NCBI RefSeq assembly: GCF_022539665.2
Contig: NC_081334.1
Coordinates: 3,906,001 to 3,970,000, forward strand
From: Daphnia carinata
Taxonomy: Eukaryota > Arthropoda > Branchiopoda > Diplostraca > Daphniidae
DNA: 64,000 nt
Direction of reading: 5' to 3'
The position numbers and the translations under genes were made by a program. The first letter of the stretch is position 1. Every line of letters begins with the position of its first letter. Below are positions 11,635 to 21,565 of the stretch, piece by piece. The notes beneath the pieces are model-generated. The model was not told the DNA's origin. It did not search any database and was given only the letters and a program-made list of their open reading frames with translations.

Positions 11635-12678
11635 CTACGACCGACTAAATACCATTTGCATTATGTCACACAACCATGCAGCGTTATCTTGTTTAGCTGC
11701 GGCCTGTTTCCAGTTAGTCGTCCTCATCACTTCAGTTGGAAAACGCCGGAAATAATCCAGTGCAAAGTTCTTCAAATGACTCGCCGGATGATGTTCGGTA
11801 AGCAAAAGCAAATCTAAGCAATTTTTTGCAGATAGCCTATGAATTAAATGATTCTCACATTCAATTTTCAGTTGATCGAGCAGGTATTTATCAGCGGCAG
11901 CCAACAAACCGGTTGCCATCTTATTCATCGTTTCAAGAGTCAATCGTCCGGTGTAAATGAAACGGAGAATTTCTTGAAAGACGTCAGGTTCGCTTGTACG
12001 TAGTATTCACTTGTACGCGATTAGATAACTTTTCTTTTGTTTCGTGGGCAAACATGGCAGCAAATACTTTGCTTCTTGATGCTAAAATGCTCTTATGGGC
12101 TTGAAAATGATGACCGTTGACATCAAGAATGACGTCATTGAAAGCTTTGCTCTCAAACAACTGTTCCATTACGGTTCGCAGCAATTGATCACCATCACTA
12201 AAAGGTAGGTTGGAGACTGCTGTTGTGCAACTCGTTTCTCCTCCTAGATAAGTATATACGTCAATTTTACAGTAAATGATGAGACTCTTATCAGGTTGCA
12301 AGCAATCGGATTCTAGCATCGCTTTCTTGCTTAGCGTGTAAGTAACGCTAGCAACATAACCATCATTTGGTCTAACAAAAATTTGTTCGAACATTTGTTG
12401 ACGTTTTGTGTTCAGAATTGCAAATTGCGCTTTAATAGTATGGCTTGTCCTCCCGTCACTTTTCAGGTGGATTTCTATGGTTCGACCTTCGTCCCTCAAG
12501 TTTAAGTTCCACTTGTAACAATAGCGGTTGCCTTTGAAGAGGTACATGGATACATACATTTTTCGTGGGAATCCAGAAATGTAAACTGTTGAATGTTCCA
12601 TTCGAAATCCGTTGTAAATATTTTACAAACTGTTTGGTACCCACAATCGGCCAATGGTCTAAAACTGAACCCACTCAT
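11635..12678 (-). pseudogene. MATH-BTB (SPOP-like) gene broken by two frameshifts
   Basis: The minus strand reads a SPOP-like protein in three pieces. The first, from 12678, has MSGFSFRPLADCGYQTV and TTDFEWNIQQFTF, the start of a MATH (TRAF-like) domain. The frame then changes at about 12541-12575 into KGNRYCYKWNLNLRDEG and, later, the BTB domain (FNDVILDVNGHHFQAHKSIL, ASRSKVFAAMF). It changes again at about 11985-12015 into EPDVFQEILRFIYTGRLTLE and a BACK-like C-terminus ending at 11635. Neither break has usable splice sites. Intact relatives are CUL3 substrate adaptors. Sequencing error is possible, but two breaks in one gene favour a pseudogene. Confidence 0.8.
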
Positions 12679-13097
12679 TTTGGATTTGGTTCGCCTGTGA
12701 AAAGCTGACAACGATACAATCTGACGCTGTCTGACTGACGGAAGATGGACGACAACGTTTGCACTCCACGGACGTCTTTCGAATGGACAACGTTCGTTTT
12801 CTACGTTCATTTTGGTAATTCCTTCTCTCCTAGTAGATTTCTTTTGTTAACTTAACCTTCAGGGACGCTATAACGGCTTCGAACGTTTACTTCGTAGAAG
12901 CAACTGGATAATAGAACTCATAAAGACAATCCCGAATTCTTGGCTGCGTTCATCTGGCAAATTTTTATTGCTTATTTACGTAGGTAAGGCAACCTGCTTT
13001 ATTCGTTATTTGTTCAAAATTGCAACGCATAAATTCGTGTATTTGTTTCGCGCTTACGCTAGTAGTGGATATTGCCAGAGGAATCGATTCCCCTGTT

Positions 13098-13974
13098 TCA
13101 AAAATTGTTTATGTCGCTGTACTGCTGCACAGTTGTAGTTTCCGTTGTTGTAGTTGTTTCTGCCTTTAATATCAATTTTTCTGTATAGGTCAAAGAGATA
13201 TCGTCAATGGCGACAGCATCTTCGACATCTGTACCGCAATAAGCGTAAAACACCACCTGCCCACCAATTCGGCATTCGATTAACAGGCGTAATGCAAATA
13301 AGGTTATTGAATACCTGAATCTACCTGATTTTCAAAGGCACGGCCGTTTGTTATTATACGTACTGAAAAACTTATAGTTTGCCACTTTCGATTGTTAACG
13401 TACGCATATTCGTACAAACTTCGAAACAGCTTTTCCCTTCCATTTGAGACGGTGTAAATCTGAAGAGGTAAGAAGTTGAACGAAACAATTGAATTGTGAA
13501 ATAATATGTATCCTCTACGTTTATCACCTCAAGGTTCGTGAATTGTGGCCATTTGGAGCGTATCCAGAACGAGAACGAAAGGGTGAACTGCCTGTCACTA
13601 GGTGGAGTAAAAAATACTGGGCTGCGAAAAACGGCTACACCGAATGATAAAGAGCTACCACGATCAACGCGGAGATAGGTGGAACCATTCAGCGGTTCAG
13701 GAGCAATATTATCCAACTCCCAGGGTGAGTTTTTGTTCTCAATATCCCATTTTACACTTCTCCGTGACGCCTCCGTCCATGGGGCTATTGTTCCATTTTC
13801 GTAATCAATATTAAAACCAGGGATGATGGAAACTGGTGTAGGCGTAAATGTATCTGTAACCGATTTTGCGTCTTGCAAAACTGTATCCGTTGACGATTCC
13901 TCTGAATTAACTTGTGCGTTAGTAATCAACATCCACAATAAGCCAACTGAAAACAGAATGAAATGCTGGTCCAT
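13098..13974 (-). CDS. Secreted MAM-like protein, copy A (unit 1)
   Basis: Three coding exons, 13974-13528, 13459-13325 and 13256-13098, encode 246 residues. A signal peptide follows the chosen ATG (MDQHFILFSVGLLWMLITNA). The MAM-like body reads NIDYENGTIAPWTEASRRSV, YLRVDRGSSLSFGVAVFRSP, SFSFWIRSKWPQFTNLE, a middle exon beginning IYTVSNGREKLF, and FYAYCGTDVEDAVAIDDISL. The tail is short and Thr-rich, ending in YSDINNF. The frame is open upstream of the ATG, but a good donor (CAG|GTAAG) and acceptor there suggest a 5' UTR intron. Closest to copy D, its counterpart in unit 2. Confidence 0.88.
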
Positions 13975-14918
13975 CCTTTTCCAACTGTTTCCAACAAAAT
14001 ATTCGAAAGAATAAGAGATATGTTGAAAAAAGATAGATCGAGTTGATTCGACCATAACGCGGCTTTTTCCGGTTCTTACCTGATGAATTAGATATAAAAA
14101 TCCAAAAATGATGGGTTGCAAGGTTCCTATCGCTCGTTTGCGATAAATATGTTTTGATAAATCGTAATAGTTGAGCGACGACAACTTTTTTGCCCTTGTT
14201 GAAACAATTTATCTCTGAAGTGGACGCTTAACTGTTATTGCACACTAAGGCGACGTAGAAATGTTTGAAGCGAAACATGAGGTCCTTTAGATTAAACACA
14301 TTTAACCTGTGAACAAGCAAATGTGCCCTTGCCGTTTGTGTTGCTAAAAATGTGCGTACGAGAAAGGAGTTCATTTGTAAACAAGAATTCGAACGAGAGA
14401 GGAAAATAGTTAACAGGGCTTATCGAAGAAATTCCCCCTGCTGCAGTTGATTGGGATTGGACCCTAAAGTTATGGGTGGGTCCGAAAAAGCCGCTTCCAT
14501 AGTGCCAGAATATCTTGTGGATCGAAAAAGATTCGTATTGTTATAACGCAAACATCTGTGTAAAACAATAGTGATTTATCTAGCTTAATCATGACATTGT
14601 TGCTACCCGACAAACAACTGAAATGTGGATCAGAGCAACCGGCGGCTATGCAACTGATTGATCGGTAAGCTTACATTATAAGTAGGATATAAATCTCAGA
14701 TTATATTGCTTATAGCCATCATTTTTTATTTATGTTTCGCCACCCTTAACTGATTGTAATTTCTTTTTATAGGTTACGTTAGTCTGCAGCGACTCACTCA
14801 CTTCAACAATTGCACAGACGTGTTCTTTCAGTGAAATTTGCCCAACTATAATTAAGTTGGGTAGTGATTCTGTCACGTATCCATATTTTTAATATGCATC
14901 CAATAAGTAAACAGAAAA
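13975..14918. other. Intergenic region between MAM copies A and B
   Basis: Upstream region of copy A and 3' flank of copy B. It holds a conserved block around 14275-14360 and a spliced-looking non-coding module ending in a hairpin (14841-14861), both recurring between the other copies. Confidence 0.6.
14841..14861. repeat. Conserved intergenic hairpin (first of four copies)
   Basis: CCCAACT (14841-14847) and AGTTGGG (14855-14861) form a perfect 7-bp stem around ATAATTA. The same hairpin recurs at 16964-16984 and 25619-25639, and as a 6-bp stem at 27729-27747. Confidence 0.8.
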
Positions 14919-16116
14919 CTAAAGATTAATCAATTGTAGAATCTGGCCGATCAAACGCAGAAACGGTGATGCAATTGTAGTTGCCGGCGTTGTAGATTCC
15001 GTTGTTGGAGGTTCCATTGTTGGAGTTTCCATTGTTGGAGGTTCTGTTGTTGGAGGTTCCGTTGTTGGAGGTTCTGTTGTTGGAGGTTCCGTTGTTGGAG
15101 GTTCCGTTGTTGGAGGTTCCGTTGTTGGAGGTTCCGTTGTTGGAGGTTCCATTGTTGGAGGTTCCATTGTTGTAGATTCCGCAGGAGGTTGCGTTGGAGT
15201 TTGCCTTGGAGTTTGCGTTGGAGGTTGCGTTGTTAGAAAAGGTGTTGTAGTTGTTTCTGTTGTCAATGTCGATCCACCTGTAATGGTCAATGAGATATCG
15301 TCGATGGCGACAGCATCTTCGACATTTGTACCGCAATAAGCGTAAAAAACCACCTGCCCACCAATTCGGCACTCGATTAACAGACGTCATGCAAATAAGC
15401 TTATTGAATACCTGAATCTACCTGAAGTTCAAAGTTACGACCGGTTGTTGTTATATTTCTTGGAATACTTGTAGTTTGCCACTTTCGATTGTTAATGTCC
15501 GCATATTGGTACAAAGCTTTAAACAGCTCTTCCTTTCCATCTACGACGGTGTAAATCTAAAGCGTTAAGAAGTTGAACGAACCGATTGAATTGTGAAATA
15601 ATGTGTATCCTCTTCGTTTATCACCTCAAGGTTCGTGAATTGTGGCCATTTGGAGCGTATCCAGAACGAGAAGGAAAGGGTGATCAGTCTTACATCAGGT
15701 GGAGATATAACTACTGGGCTGCGAAAAATGGCTACCCCGAATGATAAAGAGCTACCACGATCGACGCGGAGATAGCTGGAACCATTCGCCGGTGCAGGAG
15801 CAGCATTATCTAACTCCCAAGGTGAGTTTTTGTTCTCAACTTTCCATTTTACACTTCTCCGTGAAGCCTCCGTCCATGCGGCTATTGTTCCATCTTCGAA
15901 ATCAATATTAAATCCAGGGAGGGTCGAAAATGGTGTAGCCTCAACTGTTGTAGTCGCAACCGTTGTAGTGTAAACTGGTGTAGTCGAAAATGTATCTGTA
16001 ACCGATTTTGCGTCGTTCAAAACTATATCCGTTGACGATTTCTCTGAATTAACTGGTACATTAGTAATCAACATCCACAACAAGCATACTGAAAACAGAA
16101 AGAAGTGCTGATCCAT
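14919..16116 (-). CDS. Secreted MAM-like protein with Thr/Pro tail, copy B (unit 1)
   Basis: Exons 16116-15625, 15556-15422 and 15353-14919 give 353 residues. The layout is signal peptide (MDQHFFLFSVCLLWMLITNV), a Thr-rich spacer (VYTTTVATTTVEATP), the MAM-like body (NIDFEDGTIAAWTEASRRSV to FYAYCGTNVEDAVAIDDISL) and a mucin-like tail of repeated TTEPP/TMEPP units. The tail ends SPFLRLIGQILQLINL, a hydrophobic stretch that could be a weak membrane or GPI-type end; this is uncertain. The gene is almost identical to copy E in unit 2 but has one more 15-bp repeat unit. Confidence 0.88.
14990..15180. repeat. 15-bp minisatellite coding the TTEPP tail of copy B
   Basis: Tandem units of GGAGGTTCCGTTGTT (with C/T and A/G variants) run through the last exon. 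On the coding strand they encode TTEPP or TMEPP. The allele in copy E (about 25780-25932) is one unit shorter. Confidence 0.92.
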
Positions 16117-17073
16117 TCTTTTCCAACTGTTTCCAACAAAATATTCGAAAAGAACGAGAGAGATGTTGAAAGAAAGATATATCAAGTTGAATCGACTGAA
16201 ACGCGGCTTTTTTCGGCTGTTACCTGAAGAATTAGATAGATAATAAAAAGCAATAAGAATGATGGGTTGCAAGTTTCCTATCCTTGGTTGCGATAAAGAT
16301 GTTTTGATAAAACGTAACAGTTAGCAATGAACACTTTTTTACCCTTGTTGAAACAATTTTATCTTTGAAGTTAACTATTAACTGTTATTGCACACTTAGG
16401 AGACGCACGAATGTTTGAAACGAAATATGTGGTCCTTTAGGTAAAACACATTTACCCTGTTAGCAAGCTAATGTGTCTTTGTCTTTTGTGTTTTCAGAAG
16501 TGCGCGTACGAGAAAAAAGTTCTTCAAGAAGAGGAGTAGATAACTCGGCTTATCGAAAACATTCCATGTGCAGCACTTGGTCGGGATTAGGTCGTAAAGT
16601 TTGAGGGTGGACCCGAAAAAAACGCTACAATAGTGCCGCGATATCTTGTGGATTGAGAAGGATTCGTATAGTTATAACGCAAACATCTGTGTAAAACACT
16701 GGTCATTCATCTAGCTAAACCATTGTTACTACCCCAGAAACAACTGAAATGTGGATCAAAGCTACACGTGGTTACGTAACTGATTGCGCGATAAGCTCGC
16801 AGCACAGGTAGGATACAAATCTCAAACTCTGTTGTATATAATCAATACTTACTTTTCTTTCGCCATTCTAAACTGATTGTACTTTCTTTGTATAGGTTAC
16901 AATTGCGTGCAGCGATCCACTCACCTCAACAGTTGCATAGACGTGTTCTTCCAGTGAAATGTGCCCAACTATAATCAAGTTGGGTAGTGATTGCGTCAGG
17001 TATCCATATTTTTTATGTGCATCCAATAAGTAGACAGCAAATTAAAGATTAATTAATTGTAGGATCTGGCCGA
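16117..17073. other. Intergenic region between MAM copies B and C
   Basis: Same arrangement as between A and B: conserved upstream block (about 16430-16510), spliced-looking module and hairpin at 16964-16984. Confidence 0.6.
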
Positions 17074-18064
17074 TCAAACTCGAATCGTTGTTTTGCTTTC
17101 AGTTGTAGTTTCCGGTGTTGTAGTTTCCGTTGTTGGAGGTTCCGTAGGAGGTTCCGTTGTTGGTTCTGTTGGTGGTTCTGTTGGAGGTTCCGTTGGTAGA
17201 AAAGGTGTTGTAGCTGTTACTGCTGCCGATGTCGATCCACCTGTAATGGTCAATGAGATATTGTCGATGGCGACAGCATCTTCGACGTTTGAACCGCAAT
17301 AAGCGTAAAACACCACCTGCCCACCAATTCGGCACGCGATTAAAAGGCGTAATGGAAATAAGGTTATTGAATACGTGAACCTACTTGAAGTTCCTGACCG
17401 ATTGTTGTCCAATATAGTGGAAAAGTTCGAGTTTGCCAGTTTCGATTGTTAATGTCCGCATATTCGTACCAAGTTCGTAACAGCTCTTCCTTTCCATCTG
17501 TGACTATGTAAATCTGAAGAGGTAAGAAGTTGAACGAAAACAATTGAATTGTGAAATTATACAGTATGTATCCTCTACGTTGATTACCTCAAGGTTCGTG
17601 AATTGTGGCCATTTGGAGCGTATCCAGAACGAGAAAGTAAAGTCGATCCGTCTCACACCAAGTGTGACTTCAAATACTGGGCTTCGAAAAATGGCTACAC
17701 TGAATGATAAAGAGCTACCACGATCGACGCGGAGATAGCTGGAACCATTTACCGGTGCAGGAGCAGCATTATCCAACTCCCACGGTGAGTCTTTGTTCTC
17801 AACTTTCCATTTTACACTTCTCCGTGACGCCTCCGTCCATGCAGCTATTGTTCCATCTTCGAAATCAATGTTAAATCCAGGGATGGTCGAAAATGGTGTA
17901 GGCGAAACTGTTGTAGTGTAAACTGGTGTAGTCGAAAATGTATCTGTAGCCGATTTTGCGTCGTTCAAAACCATATCCGTTGACGATTTCTCTGAATTAA
18001 CTGGTACATTAGTAACCAACATCCACAACAAGCCTACTGAAAACAGAAAGAAGTGCTGGTCCAT
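17074..18064 (-). CDS. Secreted MAM-like protein with Thr/Pro tail, copy C (unit 1)
   Basis: Exons 18064-17588, 17513-17385 and 17316-17074 give 282 residues. Signal peptide MDQHFFLFSVGLLWMLVTNV, Thr-rich spacer, MAM-like body (NIDFEDGTIAAWTEASRRSV; FTFSFWIRSKWPQFTNLE; FYAYCGSNVEDAVAIDNISL) and a short TEPPTEPP tail ending TTESKTTIRV. The usual AIDD near the end of the domain is AIDN here. The middle exon is two codons shorter than in the other copies. Its partner in unit 2 is copy F, from which it differs clearly. It is head-to-head with the lectin gene at 19467. Confidence 0.87.
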
Positions 18065-19466
18065 TCTTTTCCAACTGTTTCCAACAAAATATTCGAAAAG
18101 AATAAGAGATGTTGAAAAAAGATAGATCGAGTTGATTCGACTAGAGCGCAGCTTCTCTCGGTTGTTACCTGAAGAATTAGATAGATAAGAAAAATCAATA
18201 AGAATGATGGGTTGCAAGATTCTTATCCATGGTTTGCGATAAAGGTGTTTTGATAAAACGTAACAGTTAGCAATGAACACATTTTTGCCCTTGTTGAAAC
18301 AATTTTATCTTTGAAGTTAACTATTAACTGTTATTGCACACCTAGGAGACGCACGAATGTTTGAAACGAAACATGTGGTCCTTTAGGTAAAACACATTTA
18401 CCCTGTTAACAAGCAAATGTGTCTTTGCCTTTCGTGTTTTCAGAAGTTCGTGTACGAGAAAAAAGTTCTTTTGTAAAGAAAGAATTCGAACGAGAAAGGG
18501 AGTAGATAACTCGGCTTATCAAAAACATTCCACGTGCGGCGATCGGCATTGGACCGTTAAGTTTGAAGGTGGACCCGAAAAAAAACACCACAATAGTGCC
18601 GCGATATCTTGTGGATCGAAAATGATTCGTCTTGTTATAACGCAAACATCTTTGTAAAACAATGGTGATTCATCTAGCTAGACCGTGACATTGTTACTAC
18701 CCGACAAACAACTGAAATGTGGATCAAAGCTACCCGCGGTTACGTAACTGATTGAGCGATAAGCTCGCATCACAGGTAGGATACATATCTCAGACGATGT
18801 TGTTTATAGCCATAAATTTTAATTTTTGTTTCGTTTTGTTTCGTCACCCTCAACTAATTGTGTTTTATTTATGCAGATTGCAATAGCCTGCAGCGATCCA
18901 TTCATTTCGGCAGTTGCACAGGCGTGTTCTTCGAGGGAAATGCGCCCTACGCGATAACCAATCAGTGATTGTGTCAGGTATCCCTATTTGTTATGTGCAT
19001 CCAATAAGTAAATAGCAAATTGTAGTCAAGTTAATCATTTGAATCTATCGCCTGCGTAACAACTGCGCTTAAACGAAAGAACTGAAAATTAATTCATTGT
19101 GGAATCTGCTCGATCAAAGCAAAAAAACTTTCGTAGAGCCCCTAAGCATCTTATAGCAATCATGGATGTATAACGCTTCCTTTTTTCAATCATCAAGCTG
19201 TTAAAAACAATAATTTTAGTCCATTTCTCTAATGGAATATCCTTGGTATGGTGTCCCGCGCTTTTGACGGCATCGATAACCTAATCTACGAACGTCTGTC
19301 TTTGTTATGGTCGCTTGATGCAATTTTTTTAAAAACGTAGATCAACTTCGTGTCAATCAGATTTCTTCTGTGTACTCTCGAACCGTCCCAAAGACAACAA
19401 GTCTTAAAGGCCTTATTGTCTTGATTGTTTTGGAAACGCAAAAGTGTCAAGTGAAAATCCGTGATT
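18065..19466. other. Divergent intergenic region between MAM copy C and MAM-lectin gene G
   Basis: Contains the upstream block of copy C (18375-18460), a copy of the spliced-looking module without its hairpin (18720-18960), a relic resembling the 3' end of a MAM gene near 19085-19120, and a decayed minus-strand frame at about 19120-19330 matching the transposase-like relic at 29897-30085. Confidence 0.55.
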
Positions 19467-20986
19467 ATGCATAATCCATTCCTATTTTCAGCGTTCTACA
19501 TCTTTTTGGTACTTTCACCTGTTGACAGATCGTTCGTTCAAGTCAATTGTTGGCATGATTCATGCGATCGGGCAGTCGGAAGAACAGTGGCAGAATCGAA
19601 CGATATTTCGAATCTTGGCAATGATTTTGAAAATGGTGTAGTTCACCCATGGATTGAACAATCAGAAGCCAGTGCTAAATGGAAAATTGAGAACATAACA
19701 TCACCTTGGCAAACCAATAATGCAGCACCTACACCATTGAATGGCAAAAATTATCTTCGTATCGATCGTGGGACGTCTTTATCATTCAACATAGCTATTC
19801 TGCGCAGCCCACATTTTAAAATTCCACCCGGCAATGATAACGTGATCTTCTCCTTCTCTTTTTGGATTCGTTCCAAATGGCCACAATTCACAAATCTTGA
19901 GGTAATCACAATTCGTTAGAACTTGCAAGTATTTTATTAATGAATTTTGTATTCAGTTGTATTTAGCGAAAGAGGAAAACGAAAGCCTTCTTCTAAGTTT
20001 GCACAATTATTCCGATATCAACAATTTGGCATGGCAATCTCAATCGGTTTTGCTAACAGATTCATCGTCCACTTTGACGGTATCAGCACTGTTTCTCTAT
20101 TTCTAACCATTTATTTCATCTTCTCTAAATTTCGTTCAAACAGTTGGTGTTTTACGCTTATTGCGGATTAGACATGGAAGATGCTGTTGCCATTGATGAT
20201 CTACGATTTATCTCGCAATCTACTACGTCGATTCCATCACCATCATCGACCGAATCGATTCCGTCATCATCGTCAACCGAATCCACGGCTGTAACTGACT
20301 TTGCAACTACAGAAATCAGCAAGGATACCACTGTCGTAACAGATATGTCCACCACAAGTACTCCGCTTAAAACAACTACGGAGCAGGAGGCTCAAACGAC
20401 AACGACCACTAGCACTTCAGGTTGCCCAAGTTCTTTCGGAAGTGATACTAGAATGAGTTGTTGGATATTGGAGGGAAAATGCTATTGCTTCTCACTGACT
20501 ACCGTAAGCTAAGTTCTTATGATTGCTGCTCCATTAATTTAAGTTTGATTTAATAGGCTAGTTTGAGTTGGATGAATGCAGATGCTTTCTGTAAAAGCGG
20601 AAACATGACGCTAGCCAGCCTTGAAACTAAAGAAGAAGACGAACTGATCTACAATCACGTAAAAACCATACCAGGTAAACCAGGGTGCTCTTTTACATTT
20701 CAGGATTTTTGAAATTGATTTTCGTTTTGGAAACCAATTAGGAATGTCCAATACCAGGTACTGGAGTTCAGGAAAATATTCGATGGATGAAGATAGGTTT
20801 TGGGAATGGGAATCTACAGAACCCTACCAGCCCTTCACATACACCAATTGGAGTCCTGGTGAACCTAGTGAAAATGAATTTGGATACTGTGTTTATCTTG
20901 ATTTCAACAGTGATTTTAGCAGTGGTTACTGGAAAAATTTGTTATGCACCAACCCAAGAAGATTCATCTGTGAATCAATCAACTAA
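19467..20986 (+). CDS. Secreted MAM-like plus C-type lectin protein, copy G (unit 1, intact)
   Basis: Exons 19467-19901, 19957-20079, 20144-20503, 20557-20674 and 20742-20986 give 426 residues. A signal peptide (FLFSAFYIFLVLSPVDRS) precedes a MAM-like domain with the same three-exon pattern as copies A-F (GNDFENGVVHPWIEQSEAS; IRSKWPQFTNLE; FYAYCGLDMEDAVAIDDL). A Ser/Thr-rich linker leads to a C-type lectin-like domain: GCPSSF, SCWILEGKCYCFS, WMNADAFCKSGNMTLASLET, NWSPGEPSENEFGYCVYL, YWKNLLCTNPRRFICES. The calcium-binding EPN/QPD motif is EPS and WND is WKN, so classical calcium-dependent sugar binding is doubtful. A likely poly(A) signal AATAAA is at 21037-21042. Confidence 0.9.
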
Positions 20987-21565
20987 AATCGTAGCCCATC
21001 TGTAATTGATCTGTAACTAATTTAATTTGTCTAACTAATAAACGTTTCGGATTCCGATGTTCAGCGAGGCGTGCGTTGGTGCGTGAGCGTGAATGCACGA
21101 TTTTTTTCGAAAAAAACTGGATCTTTGGCAACGTTGGTTAGGTTAGCAGACGAATTTTTCAGAAATTCTGATGTAAAGTTAGTAGCGAACGAAGAGCCGG
21201 AAATCTCGTGGCAGATAAAAGTACACCGTTTGTTGGATTTTTTTCTTTTCTATAGGTAATTTTATAAAGATGATATTTATTTCTTCCATTATTGGACAGC
21301 ATTTGATTACTTTATCAGAAATTATTTGGATAAATTTTGTGAGCTTATATTTTTTTGTTGTGTCAAAATCGGAAATTACTGACTTAGCACTAGAGGAAAG
21401 GTTTCATTTGTCTTGCTAGTAAGTCATAAGCCTTTGCCAGTGTTAGCACATATTTGCGATGATTAAATTTCAGATGAATAACAACTTATTCAATTCAAAA
21501 TAGTTCTTTTCCATTAAAGCATTTAATCATTCCTTATTCCTGTCTACACCCATTTCTAGTTAGAA
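20987..21565. other. Intergenic region and relic IARS1 leader
   Basis: 3' flank of the lectin gene, then sequence parallel to the IARS1 5' leader of unit 2. A donor-like TATAG|GTAATTTT near 21256 and an acceptor CATTTCTAG just before the ATG at 21566 suggest a non-coding first exon retained from the duplicated promoter region. Confidence 0.55.

Noticed and set aside
13975-14184. N-terminal extension of MAM copy A and similar ones in B-F
   Set aside because: It would bury the signal peptide 70 residues inside; a donor and acceptor in this stretch suggest a 5' UTR intron instead.
14990-15180. Regular 15-bp direct repeats resembling an array
   Set aside because: No spacers separate the units, and they lie in frame inside a coding exon; it is a coding minisatellite, not CRISPR.
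14926-15390. Asn/Gly/Ser-rich frame (TSNNG repeats) on the minus strand
   Set aside because: It is the out-of-frame reading of the TTEPP minisatellite; the exon in frame with the MAM domain is the other one.
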